This document shows positions 1-6,873 of a DNA stretch of 64,000 nt, one piece after another. A program made the position numbers and the translations under genes. Location of the stretch: NCBI RefSeq assembly GCF_017873215.1, contig NZ_JAGGKA010000008.1, positions 62,001 to 126,000 on the forward strand, read 5' to 3'. Each line of letters starts with the position of its first letter. The first letter of the stretch is position 1. A model generated the notes under the pieces. It did not search any database and was not told the origin of the DNA. It was given only the letters and a program-made list of their open reading frames with translations. The DNA comes from Clostridium tetanomorphum (lineage in GTDB: Bacteria > Bacillota > Clostridia > Clostridiales > Clostridiaceae).

Positions 1-709
1 AAATTGTTGAAGTTATTACTAATACAACTATTTTTTTACTTCCCCAACCATAGTAATTGCCTTTAACAAGTAAGAAGGTTAGGGCTCCAATTCCATAAGC
101 TAATAATGCAGAACCAATAAAATCTATTTTCTTTTCTAGTGTTTTATCATAGCATTCCTTAACATACTTTGCTCCAAAGAATGTGGAAATAATAATAAAA
201 GGAGTATTTACATAAAATATTGCCTTAAAACCAAAGGTTTCATTTAAAATTCCACCTATAACAGGACCAGAAGCTGCTGCTATAGAGATTATCATGCCAA
301 TTAATATACCTAGCTTTGATAGAGCATCTTTGCCGAATAATTCTATACCTAAAGGAATGGATAGTGGAGTAAGAATCGCAGCTCCTATACCTTGCATAAT
401 TCTAAAAATTATAATCATAGAAAGAGAGGTTGAAAGTCCGCAAAATATTGATGAAGAGCCAAAAACTAAAAGACCTATTATAAATAGTTTCTTCCTTCCA
501 TAAATGTCTGCAATTTTAGAAAAATTTATTAATAGTGCAGAGAAAGGAATTAAGTAAGCTATACTCACCCAAGATATTCCTGTTATATCGGTTTTAAAAT
601 AACGAGCCATGGATGGCAAAGATACATTAACTATAGTTGAGTCTAATACTGTTAAGAAGCAAGCAATTGCTAGAGATATAAATGCTAATACTTTTTGTTT
701 TTTATTCAT
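1..709 (-). CDS. MFS drug exporter, DHA2 (14-TMS) family, 3' end cut by window edge
   Basis: The reverse strand is open from an ATG at 709, preceded by a GGAGGG ribosome site, to the left edge (236 codons seen). The product begins MNKKQKVLAFISLAIACF and continues with LDSTIVNVSLPSM, a signature of 14-helix proton-driven drug exporters (EmrB/QacA type). Motif A-like KIADIYGRKKLF and motif C-like ASGPVIGGIL follow, with hydrophobic segments between. It would act in the cytoplasmic membrane to export toxic compounds by H+ antiport. It diverges from a TetR regulator at 865 and the shared spacer holds two inverted repeats, so repression by that regulator is likely. The family call is secure; the substrate cannot be told. 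Confidence 0.9.
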   Translation of the reverse strand, partial: MNKKQKVLAFISLAIACFLTVLDSTIVNVSLPSMARYFKTDITGISWVSIAYLIPFSALLINFSKIADIYGRKKLFIIGLLVFGSSSIFCGLSTSLSMIIIFRIMQGIGAAILTPLSIPLGIELFGKDALSKLGILIGMIISIAAASGPVIGGILNETFGFKAIFYVNTPFIIISTFFGAKYVKECYDKTLEKKIDFIGSALLAYGIGALTFLLVKGNYYGWGSKKIVVLVITSTI

Positions 710-742
710 AATACCCTCCAAAATTAATATTATTATTTAAAC

Positions 743-758
743 ATGAAACTAATTTCAT
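743..758. promoter_or_regulatory. Inverted-repeat operator 1, MFS side
   Basis: ATGAAACTAATTTCAT has 6-bp arms ATGAAA/TTTCAT and lies 34 bp upstream of the MFS start. It nearly matches the second site at 797-812. The divergent layout and two similar palindromes suggest binding sites for the TetR-type regulator at 865. Seen in sequence; binding is inferred. Confidence 0.65.
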
Positions 759-796
759 ATTCATATTTTATATGGGAAAAATTTAAATGTCAATAC

Positions 797-812
797 ATGA
801 AATCAATTTCAT
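797..812. promoter_or_regulatory. Inverted-repeat operator 2, regulator side
   Basis: ATGAAATCAATTTCAT has perfect 7-bp arms ATGAAAT/ATTTCAT around CA. It sits about 50 bp before the tetR start and matches the site at 743-758 at most positions. Probably an autoregulatory and exporter operator. Confidence 0.65.
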
Positions 813-864
813 ATTTCATTGACTTATATTTTTTTATATTTTATTATTAGAGTAGGTGATGAAA

Positions 865-1521
865 ATGGAACGAAAAACAAGGATACCAACTCAAAAAAGA
901 GCTTTAGAAAAGTATAATAGAATATTAGAAGCAGCTTATAAATTATTCAATGAAAAGGGTTATTACAATACAACTACAGCGGATATATCTAAAGAAGCAG
1001 ATGTTGCTACTGGATCTGTATATGCCTATTTTGAAGATAAGAAGGATATTTATATTAAGGTAATTGAAAGGCTTAATGAAAAATTTATACATCCGACTCA
1101 TGATTTTTGGATGGAGAATGTTGATAAACAACTTAATAATGCTGAAGAGGCAAAACAACTTTTTAGGATATTTATAAAAATGATGATAAAAAATCATGAC
1201 TTTTCTAAAATCTTTCACGATGAAATGGAGGCATTAACACTTTTAGATGAGGATATAGCTATGGTAAGAAAGGAACAGAAGAAGCGTAGAGATGAAAATA
1301 TAGCAGATATTTTTAAATTTTTATCTATACCTTTTAAAGGAGAAGAGGAGAAAAACATATTTTTTCATTACTCATTTTTCATAATTGATGATCTATGTCA
1401 TAAGCTTATATACAATGATGAAATAAAAGATGTGGATTTATACATTGAAAAATGTGTGAATATGCTATACTTTTTATTTCAAGATTGTACGGATTATATG
1501 AAGATAAATAAGAATAAGTAA
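865..1521 (+). CDS. TetR/AcrR family transcriptional regulator
   Basis: The protein (218 residues) has an N-terminal TetR helix-turn-helix: the segment from ILEAAYKLFNEKGY through TTTADISKEADVATGSVYAYF followed by DKKDIY is the classic pattern. The C-terminal two thirds is a helical ligand domain without recognisable signature. I chose the ATG at 865 because AGGTG lies six bases upstream; a GTG at 856 and an ATG at 859 are also in frame. It diverges from an MFS exporter and the spacer carries two palindromes, so it most likely represses the exporter and itself until a drug or toxic metabolite binds. The ligand is unknown. Confidence 0.9.
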   Translation: MERKTRIPTQKRALEKYNRILEAAYKLFNEKGYYNTTTADISKEADVATGSVYAYFEDKKDIYIKVIERLNEKFIHPTHDFWMENVDKQLNNAEEAKQLFRIFIKMMIKNHDFSKIFHDEMEALTLLDEDIAMVRKEQKKRRDENIADIFKFLSIPFKGEEEKNIFFHYSFFIIDDLCHKLIYNDEIKDVDLYIEKCVNMLYFLFQDCTDYMKINKNK

Positions 1522-1569
1522 TTTTTTAGTGAAAGATAAATAGCAAATAATTTGTAGGAGTGATTATTA

Positions 1570-2073
1570 ATGATAGAATTGGGATTTAGGCTAGCACAAA
1601 AAGAAGATTTAGATAATGTTATGGATATGTTTACAGGTGCTATTAATGAAATGAATAAAAATGGTATTAACCAATGGGACAATATATATCCAGATAGGAA
1701 TATACTTGAAGATGATATAGTAAAGAAGCAATTATATATAGGGTTAGCTGAAACTACAGTTGTATCTGCCTATGTGCTAAATCAACAATGTGATGAGCAA
1801 TATGTTAATGGTACATGGAAATATCCTAATTCTACATATTATGTGATTCATAGATTATGTGTCAATCCGATATTTCAAAATAAAAGAATTGGAACATTAA
1901 CAATGCTACACATAGAAAATGAGATTGGAAAAATGGGAATAGATACAATTAGATTAGATGCATTTACGTTAAATCCATATGCTGTGAAATTATATGAAAA
2001 GTTAGGATATTCAAAAGTAGGATTTGCCCATTGGAGAAAGGGAAAATTTTATCTTATGGAGAAAAAAATTTAA
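1570..2073 (+). CDS. GNAT family N-acetyltransferase
   Basis: The 167-residue protein shows the GNAT fold pattern: VIHRLCVNPIFQNKRIGT is the beta4 strand and acetyl-CoA pyrophosphate loop, and DAFTLNPYAVKLYEKLGY is the beta5/alpha4 segment with the usual Asn and Tyr. It would transfer acetyl from acetyl-CoA to an unknown small amine or protein N-terminus. The start has a GGAGTG site nearby. It follows the TetR gene by 48 bp and may be cotranscribed with it. Family sure, substrate unknown. Confidence 0.85.
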   Translation: MIELGFRLAQKEDLDNVMDMFTGAINEMNKNGINQWDNIYPDRNILEDDIVKKQLYIGLAETTVVSAYVLNQQCDEQYVNGTWKYPNSTYYVIHRLCVNPIFQNKRIGTLTMLHIENEIGKMGIDTIRLDAFTLNPYAVKLYEKLGYSKVGFAHWRKGKFYLMEKKI

Positions 2074-2099
2074 GTACAACAAATTAGTTGGTGGAGATT

Positions 2100-2240
2100 T
2101 TAATAAGGTTATTGATTAATTTAAGACGTATAGATATTACAATGAATTTATGTGGAATGGAAGATATGCAAAATGTATTTCATTATATGAAACAATTAAA
2201 AAAAATTTTTGACCCAGAGACTAAAAATCCAACAATGTAA
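2100..2240 (+). pseudogene. Short open stretch, probable gene remnant
   Basis: One frame is open for 46 codons and ends at TAA 2238; it includes NLCGMEDMQNVFHYMKQLKK and ends IFDPETKNPTM. It reads like the C-terminus of a real protein, but no ATG with a ribosome site precedes it (only an internal ATG at 2142). I do not recognise the family. It lies in the spacer before the DAK-like small gene. Confidence 0.3.
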
Positions 2241-2339
2241 AAAATGGGTTAATAAATAAACTAAATGCTAATTTAAGTTAAGCATTATAAATAGTAATTT
2301 TTAGATAAGCATATAAAAAATTGAGAGGATGAAAATATT

Positions 2340-2591
2340 ATGTTGGAATATAGATATGATACGCAGTTACTGATTGAGGGGAAGAACCTTGATGAAGATG
2401 TAATTAATGACTATTTTACTAATAATTTTAAAGGAGATTGCTTACTTGCTGTAGGTGATGAAGAACTTATTAAAATTCACTATCATACTAATGAACCTTG
2501 GGAAGTATTGAAATACTGTGCTTCTTTAGGAGAAATATATGATATTGTAGTAGAAGATATGGAACGTCAATCAAGAGGACTTAAAGGTTAA
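2340..2591 (+). CDS. Stand-alone FakA/YloV C-terminal-like domain (kinase-to-DAK type)
   Basis: The 83 residues run from EYRYDTQLLIEG and NLDEDVINDYF through GDCLLAVGDEELIKIHYHTNEPW to YDIVVEDMERQS. This matches the middle/C-terminal segment of DAK2-fusion fatty acid kinase FakA/YloV, which typically reads YCTEFLL, then GDS.VVVGDEDLVKVHVHTNEP, then IENMREQ. Full FakA is about 550 residues with an ATP-binding DhaL domain; that part is absent, so this is either a free-standing regulatory domain or a fragment kept open. A GAGAGG-like site precedes the ATG. A second, truncated copy lies at 6601. Function as a kinase is unlikely. Confidence 0.6.
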   Translation: MLEYRYDTQLLIEGKNLDEDVINDYFTNNFKGDCLLAVGDEELIKIHYHTNEPWEVLKYCASLGEIYDIVVEDMERQSRGLKG

Positions 2592-2613
2592 TAAGTTTTA
2601 ATGTGTTTGATGA

Positions 2614-2750
2614 ATTCCAATTTATAACAGGTTTTTATAGTACTAAAAGAGATAACAATATACATATTTAAAAGAAGAGGATATGGATAAATTTGTTGAT
2701 GAAAGTGCTGAGAAAATTAGTGAAATATTAAAGGAAGAGTATTTGTGAAA
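2614..2750 (+). repeat. Duplicated gene remnant, copy 1
   Basis: This stretch is nearly identical to 10084-10220. One frame inside ends EEDMDKFVDESAEKISEILKEEYL-stop, which resembles the C-terminal helix of flavodoxin-like NAD(P)H/FMN reductases, but the upstream frame is broken. It is therefore a decayed gene tail present twice in the window, each time just downstream of a small accessory gene. Confidence 0.5.
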
Positions 2751-2819
2751 TGATAATAAAAATTTAAAAATAAAAAACATAGAGGTTTATTTTTAATAAA
2801 AATTTGATATAATATAAAT

Positions 2820-2962
2820 AAGAAATGTAGATAATAAAAAAGTAGAGTGCGTCAACACTCTACTTATATACAATTCTAGTTGCTTAGGCAACTGGTATCA
2901 CTATAATATTTATAATAAAAAAATTAGTAGCTAACCAATTCGACCTGGGGCTACTATTTTTT
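2820..2962 (+). ncRNA. Type I antitoxin-like RNA, copy 1
   Basis: A TATAAT box at 2808-2813 precedes a predicted RNA with a hairpin AGTAGAGTG/CACTCTACT (2841-2864), a hairpin AGTTGC/GCAACT (2878-2893) followed by GGTATCAC, and a terminator stem TAGTAGC/GCTACTA plus T run (2925-2962). The same arrangement occurs at 44717 beside an intact toxin gene. GGTATCAC is complementary to the GTGATAC in that toxin's ribosome-binding region, so this RNA could act on the toxin in trans. The local toxin on the opposite strand is truncated. Confidence 0.6.
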
Positions 2963-3019
2963 TGACATTTTATCAATAAGTAACACTATAAATGTTAGTA
3001 GTGCTAGTAAAAATAATCC
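2954..3019 (-). pseudogene. Truncated type I toxin, copy 1
   Basis: On the reverse strand the codons read GLFLLALLTFIVLLIDKMSKK-stop in two joined parts (GLFLLALLTFIV, LLIDKMSKK), matching residues 13-33 of the intact toxin at 44850-44951. Upstream the sequence jumps directly to the toxin promoter region (ATTATACCATAAT on the + strand near 3040), so the start codon, ribosome site and first 12 codons are deleted. The antitoxin RNA opposite is kept. Confidence 0.65.
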
Positions 3020-3085
3020 TGCCTGAAATTGTACCCTAGAATTATACCATAATTATGTAGAATATATACACAAGAATAAAATGGT

Positions 3086-3165
3086 AAAAACCTCATTTGT
3101 AGTTGATACAAAGAATTGTCTCATAAGTAATGGTGCATCTACAAAATATGTTATACTAAAAAATA
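3086..3165 (+). repeat. Recurring promoter block with AACCTCAT / ATATGTTATA elements
   Basis: This carries a left arm AAAACCTCATTT, a degenerate inner palindrome, and the extended -10-like string ACAAAATATGTTATACT. Related blocks precede genes at 8407, 44112, 45197 and 60053, so it appears to be a portable promoter for the next gene, here the duplicated protein at 3213. Confidence 0.5.
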
Positions 3166-3212
3166 AGTAATTTTTTAGTATAACATATTTTGTAAATTTG
3201 AGGTGAAATGCT

Positions 3213-3578
3213 ATGGACAAATATACAAGAGAAGAATTGGTAGAAGCACTACAAGTTGTATCTTCAACTATCAGTAAATGTGAAAAAATGCAATTAAAAT
3301 TTGCGGAGGGAACCTCTCATCACACACTCCTTAAGAATAGGATAAAAGCAATGTATATTTCAAAATCATTAATAATAGATGAAAATGTTATGGACAAATA
3401 TACAAAAGAAGAATTGATAGAGGCACTACGACCCGTATCTTCAATTATCAGCAAATGTGAAAAAGCACAGTTAAAATTTGCGGAGGGAACCTCTCATCAC
3501 ACCCGCTTTAAGAACATAATAAAAGCGATGTATATCTCAAAATCATTAATAATAGATGAAATTAGTAAAAGAGGTTAA
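3213..3578 (+). CDS. Small protein with an exact internal tandem duplication
   Basis: The 121-residue protein consists of two copies of a roughly 58-residue unit. Unit 1 starts MDKYTREELVEAL and unit 2 starts MDKYTKEELIEAL; both share SSxISKCEKxQLKFAEGTSHHT and KAMYISKSLIIDE. The DNA repeats with a period of about 177 bp, so a former 60-codon gene has been duplicated in frame with its stop lost. AGGTGAAATGCTATG gives a good start. I do not recognise the family; the conserved Cys, two His and Lys residues may bind metal or nucleic acid, but this is a guess. The second unit could be used alone from its own ATG at 3390. Confidence 0.75.
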   Translation: MDKYTREELVEALQVVSSTISKCEKMQLKFAEGTSHHTLLKNRIKAMYISKSLIIDENVMDKYTKEELIEALRPVSSIISKCEKAQLKFAEGTSHHTRFKNIIKAMYISKSLIIDEISKRG

Positions 3579-3609
3579 TTTCTAGTTTTTAGTAAACACA
3601 GCCAAATAG

Positions 3610-3803
3610 TAAAGTGACAGTATGAAATAACCCAAAAAGACCCTAACAATTATTTATGGCATAGCTTTTTTTTCTTCATTCGCAAGGATGATAGGGTTGT
3701 AGTAGGTTCAGCGGATTTTAAAGATATTCCTAATGAAAATGGTGAAGTTGAGATTGGTTATGGTTTACGTAAAGAGTTAGAAACTCTTTGGTGGAGATTA
3801 TAA
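3610..3803 (+). pseudogene. Internally deleted copy of the GNAT at 6002
   Basis: From GACAGTATGAAATAACCC onward this matches 6152-6304 of the intact GNAT almost base for base, then jumps from the region coding for EIGYGL to the final codons KELETLWWRL. The N-terminal 50 codons and the acetyl-CoA-binding loop are missing. It is a decayed duplicate created by at least two deletions. Confidence 0.8.
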
Positions 3804-3870
3804 GCATAATCGTGTGTTACGTTTTTATTTAAGAGAAGGTTTTACAAAGTATTCTTGTTGTAATAATTAA
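3804..3870 (+). pseudogene. Tail of a different GNAT gene
   Basis: Immediately after the previous remnant one frame reads HNRVLRFYLREGFTKYSCCNN-stop in pieces NRVLRFYLREGF and TKYSCCNN. The pattern Asn, then FYLREGF is the alpha4/beta6 tail of GNAT enzymes, and it is not part of the 6002 gene. It is a second remnant fused directly to the first. Confidence 0.5.
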
Positions 3871-3884
3871 TGTATAGACTTACA

Positions 3885-3975
3885 ATATTTCCTTTTAGTA
3901 ATATGTTATAATTAATTTACAATAGTAACTTAATGCGGTATGTGAACAATATAAACAACTCAATTAAATATATAA
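3885..3975 (+). repeat. Recurring promoter block, TAATATGTTATAATTAATT type
   Basis: TTTCCTTTTAGTAATATG then TTATAATTAATTTACAATAGT precedes the GyrI-like gene. TGTTATAAT is an extended -10. Near-identical blocks are at 5590, 11200 and 19034, in front of unrelated genes, marking a mobile or recombined promoter unit. Confidence 0.6.
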
Positions 3976-3991
3976 GGAGAGAAGTAAAACT

Positions 3992-4450
3992 ATGGGTTAT
4001 AAATTGAAAGAAGTAACAATAAGAACGAATAATTCCGAAGAAGGAATAAAAATAATTGATGAAATTTGGCAAGATATTGCTAGTGGAAAACTACCCCTTC
4101 TTTTTGATAGTGAGCATGTGTTTCAACAAGGTGTTTCTCCAGTTTCAAAATACAGTAACTATTCCAGCGATGAAAGAGGAGATTATGATCTTACCATAAT
4201 GTCTGTGACAGCTGACTTTTTTCAAACAATGGAAATAGCAGTAAGTAAAGGCTTGTATAAAAAATATGATGAAAAAGACGAAAACGGAGAAATAGGTGTA
4301 TGTACAAAAAAGGCATGGGAAAAAGTATGGTTTGATCAAAAATCAGGGCATATAAAGAGAGCCTTTACAGAGGATTATGAGAGCACTGTTCCTGGTGAAT
4401 ATACGAAAGATGGAAAACCACATTGTTATTTATATATTGCTATTCAGTAG
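3992..4450 (+). CDS. GyrI-like / AraC effector-binding domain protein
   Basis: The 152-residue protein has no DNA-binding domain. The C-terminal half, with AWEKVWFDQKSGHIKRAFTE, DYESTVPGEYTKDG and HCYLYIAIQ, fits the GyrI-like small-molecule-binding fold that forms the ligand domain of AraC/BmrR regulators and of free-standing drug-binding proteins. AAGGAGAG lies before the ATG. Two 5'-truncated copies of its tail occur at 11290 and 11941, so this gene has been repeatedly duplicated and deleted. A role in binding toxic amphipathic compounds is possible but unproven. Confidence 0.7.
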   Translation: MGYKLKEVTIRTNNSEEGIKIIDEIWQDIASGKLPLLFDSEHVFQQGVSPVSKYSNYSSDERGDYDLTIMSVTADFFQTMEIAVSKGLYKKYDEKDENGEIGVCTKKAWEKVWFDQKSGHIKRAFTEDYESTVPGEYTKDGKPHCYLYIAIQ

Positions 4451-4537
4451 AATGGAAAAATGGGATTATGAAAATAATATAAAACCGGCAAATAGTAATT
4501 TGGATTGGAATTATTTATATAACAGGAGGTAACTACT

Positions 4538-4969
4538 ATGAGTCTAGAGTTAAAACAGATTTTTTTACCAAATGTTAATACAAATAATGTGCATGTGACT
4601 TATGAAAATAAGCTACAACCACGCATGATATTCGGAGATTTATCACTTAAAACATTATTTGAAAAGCATAATGATGAAATTTTTAAAAATATAGTTAGTG
4701 AAATAACTGATTATGTGAACGATGAAAATGTTTGTAATGATAGCATTGATATGTTTCCTCGAAATTGTGAAATGACTGGTGAGTGGTATATTGGAGATAT
4801 TTATTTTGAGGATTTTGATTATCTAAGTGTTATGACACGTTTTTTAGGATTTCATCCAAATTCAAAACGAATGCCTATTGATGATTATTTAGGACTTGAA
4901 GTTCATTTTTTTTATGATGAAGATCAAGATAAATTTATTTTCGATGGAATTGACAGCTCTTGCATTTAA
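4538..4969 (+). CDS. Hypothetical acidic protein, 143 residues
   Basis: The product starts MSLELKQIFLPNVNTNN and is rich in Asp, Glu, Phe and Tyr, with GEWYIGDIYFEDFDYLSVMT and a C-terminal DEDQDKFIFDGIDSS. There is no signal peptide or membrane segment. An AGGAGG site seven bases before the ATG makes expression credible. It sits between the GyrI-like gene and a small membrane protein in the accessory array. I do not recognise the family. Confidence 0.7.
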   Translation: MSLELKQIFLPNVNTNNVHVTYENKLQPRMIFGDLSLKTLFEKHNDEIFKNIVSEITDYVNDENVCNDSIDMFPRNCEMTGEWYIGDIYFEDFDYLSVMTRFLGFHPNSKRMPIDDYLGLEVHFFYDEDQDKFIFDGIDSSCI

Positions 4970-5010
4970 CTATGAAATTGTACCCTAGAATTATACCATA
5001 ATGGTGCATT
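4970..5010 (-). repeat. Fragment of the type I toxin promoter repeat
   Basis: GAAATTGTACCCTAGAATTATACC plus CATAAT repeats the stretch near 3025-3050 and near 45010-45040, which holds the reverse-strand TATAAT box of the toxin gene. Here no toxin codons remain. It abuts an ACAAAATATGTTAT promoter-type string. Confidence 0.5.
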
Positions 5011-5066
5011 TACAAAATATGTTATTAGTAAAAGAGGTTAATTTACAATTGGGGGAGGTTATAAAT

Positions 5067-5243
5067 ATGTCTAAAAGCAGAAAAATTTTGCGTGGTATTA
5101 TATTGGCTGTATTGTTAATTTGTACAGCGTTTTTGGTATATTCCATTGTAACAAATCCGCTTGGCGAACATGATATAATGTTTGCACTTGCTGTTACAGC
5201 AGGTTTTATTGCACTCGGAGATGATAAAGTTGGAAAAAGATAA
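5067..5243 (+). CDS. Small two-helix membrane protein
   Basis: From the ATG at 5067, nine bases after GGGGGAGG, the 58-residue product is MSKSRKILRG, then a hydrophobic helix IILAVLLICTAFLVYSIV, a short loop NPLGEHD, a second hydrophobic stretch MFALAVTAGFIALG, and a charged tail DDKVGKR. It should be an inner-membrane protein with both ends on the same side. The longer frame starting at 5001 overlaps promoter-repeat sequence and is unlikely to be used. Family not recognised. Confidence 0.6.
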   Translation: MSKSRKILRGIILAVLLICTAFLVYSIVTNPLGEHDIMFALAVTAGFIALGDDKVGKR

Positions 5244-5340
5244 ATCCCAATTTGTAGAGTGAGGTAACATAATTTTAGCTTTAGTTCTGTCAGATATTTC
5301 TTATTTAATGCCACAAATGAAAAACAAATAATTTATCTGA

Positions 5341-5380
5341 ACACCGCATTATTCATAAATTGAATTTTGGGGTGTTTTTA
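5341..5380 (+). terminator. Cruciform terminator repeat, copy 1
   Basis: ACACCGCATTATTCATAAAT then TGAATTTTGGGGTGTTTTTA: outer stem ACACC/GGTGT and inner stem TTCA/TGAA followed by T residues. Five related copies lie at 12611, 17612, 18818, 23263 and 24458. Confidence 0.7.
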
Positions 5381-5590
5381 TGTCGCAATTCAACTATATT
5401 ACGAAAAGAAAGGAGGTCTTGACACACATTTGTATATCATTATTCTCTCCACGTTAATTTCTTCACTACAAGCCTATTATCTCTATGAAACCTCCTAGCC
5501 GCTTTCAAATCACAATCTTTAAAATACCTACTTATTTTTCTTTTTATTATACTCTATCTTTATACTGGTCTACTGACTGAAAATTATAAC
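5381..5590. other. Gene-free spacer
   Basis: No credible gene on either strand. Part of it (ATTACGAAAAGAAA, then CTTGACACACATTTG and TATATCATTATTCTC) recurs at 24507-24562 just after another copy of the cruciform terminator, so the repeat unit extends beyond the terminator. Confidence 0.5.
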
Positions 5591-5688
5591 TTTCCCATAT
5601 TTTCCTTTGGTAATATGCTATAATTAATTTTCAATAGTAATCTAATGCGATATTTGAAAAATAAATGGTAATTTTTGGGAGGATTATT

Positions 5689-5949
5689 ATGGGAGAATTA
5701 TCAAAACTACCTAATATCGGAAAAGAAGTTGAAAGACAGTTGAATAAAGTAGGTATATTTACCTATGATGAATTAAAAGATATTGGAGCAGAACAAGCAT
5801 GGCTAAAAATACAAGAAATTGATACTTCTGCCTGTATTCATAGACTGTTAGCACTGGAAGGTGCAATTCAAGGCATTAAGAAAACAGCTTTACAACAGGA
5901 ACGAAAAGCAGAGCTGAAAGATTTTTATAATTGGCATAAATCTAAGTAG
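5689..5949 (+). CDS. TfoX C-terminal domain protein
   Basis: The 86-residue product begins MGELSKLPNIGKEVERQL and continues GIFTYDELKDIGAEQAWLKI and CIHRLLALEGAIQG, the helix-hairpin-helix pattern of TfoX/Sxy C-terminal domains, which in many Firmicutes occur as stand-alone proteins. GGGAGGATTATT before the ATG at 5689 decides the start over an ATG at 5665. A copy of the TTATAATTAATT promoter block lies upstream. In gamma-proteobacteria TfoX activates competence; the role of the isolated domain is unknown. Confidence 0.85.
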   Translation: MGELSKLPNIGKEVERQLNKVGIFTYDELKDIGAEQAWLKIQEIDTSACIHRLLALEGAIQGIKKTALQQERKAELKDFYNWHKSK

Positions 5950-6001
5950 CAATTTATGGAGCTGTTTTACAGAAAGATTTTTATTTAATGGAGGAAACAA
6001 A

Positions 6002-6496
6002 ATGATAATACAAACTGAACGATTGGAACTTATACCTCTAACTCTTAATCAATTAAAATTATGGATTGAAAATATTCCTGAACTTGAAAAGGAATTAGAC
6101 TGTTCCTATAAGGCAGAATCAATGGAAGGATTTTTTCTTGAAATAGTAAAGGGACAGTATGAAATAACCCAAAAAGACCCTAACAATTATTTATGGCATA
6201 GCTTTTTTTTCTTGATTCGCAAGGATGATAGGGTTGTAGTAGGTTCAGCGGATTTTAAAGATATTCCTAATGAAAAGGGTGAAGTTGAGATTGGATATGG
6301 CTTAGGCAAACAATTTGAGCACAATGGTTATATGACAGAAGCTGTAAAAGCAATGTGTGAGTGGGCATTAAAACAAAAAGGAGTTAGAAATGTGATTGCA
6401 GAGACTGATTTAGATGGTTTTGCATCTCAAAGAATTTTAGAGCGTTGTGGATTCAAAAAGGATAAAGAATTAGAAACTCTTTGGTGGAGATTATAG
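6002..6496 (+). CDS. GNAT N-acetyltransferase, RimJ/RimL-like
   Basis: The 164-residue protein starts MIIQTERLELIPLT, typical of RimJ/RimL-type GNATs, and has GEVEIGYGLGKQFEHNGYMTEA (beta4 and CoA loop) and AETDLDGFASQRILERCGF (beta5/alpha4). It probably acetylates an amine or protein N-terminus. GGAGG precedes the ATG. A deleted copy of this gene lies at 3610-3803. The 52-bp gap to the TfoX-like gene suggests cotranscription with it. Confidence 0.88.
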   Translation: MIIQTERLELIPLTLNQLKLWIENIPELEKELDCSYKAESMEGFFLEIVKGQYEITQKDPNNYLWHSFFFLIRKDDRVVVGSADFKDIPNEKGEVEIGYGLGKQFEHNGYMTEAVKAMCEWALKQKGVRNVIAETDLDGFASQRILERCGFKKDKELETLWWRL

Positions 6497-6600
6497 GCAT
6501 TGTACAACTTAAATTTCAATTTAAGGTTAACTATTATAAATAGTAATTTATTGATGAGTTTATAATAAAGTATACAAAAATTTGAAAGGATGAAAATATT

Positions 6601-6789
6601 ATGTTGGAATATAGATATGATACGCAGTTACTAATTGAGGGAGAAAACCTTGATGAAGATGTGATTAATGACTATTTTACTAATAATTTTAAAGGGGATT
6701 GTTTACTTGCTGTAGGTGATGAAGAACTTATTAAAATTCACTATCATACTAATGAACCATGGAAATTATCAGTCATCATACCCTCATAA
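6601..6789 (+). pseudogene. Truncated copy of the FakA-like small gene
   Basis: The first 53 codons match the gene at 2340 with few changes, from MLEYRYDTQLLIEG to HYHTNEPW, then the homology stops and a chimeric tail KLSVIIPS leads to a stop. The conserved VLKYCASLGEIYDI and VEDMERQ part is lost. The upstream 40 bp, including GGATGAAAATATT, also match. A deletion has joined the 5' part to the leader of azlC. Confidence 0.75.
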
Positions 6790-6791
6790 AA

Positions 6792-6834
6792 TTGTAATCC
6801 ATACGATTATATCGTTGATTGTATGGATTTACAA
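6792..6834. promoter_or_regulatory. Inverted repeat in azlC leader
   Basis: TTGTAATCCATAC (6792-6804) pairs with GTATGGATTTACAA (6821-6834), a 12-13 bp stem with one bulge. It lies about 40 bp before azlC and has no T run, so it is an operator or mRNA hairpin rather than a terminator. Confidence 0.45.
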
Positions 6835-6873
6835 TGATAAAATTTTATTGACTATAGGGGGTGTATATAAAGG

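Noticed and set aside
294-503. 69-codon + strand frame near the left edge
   Set aside because: Shadow of the reverse-strand MFS exporter, whose frame is open from 709 to the edge and has clear transporter motifs.
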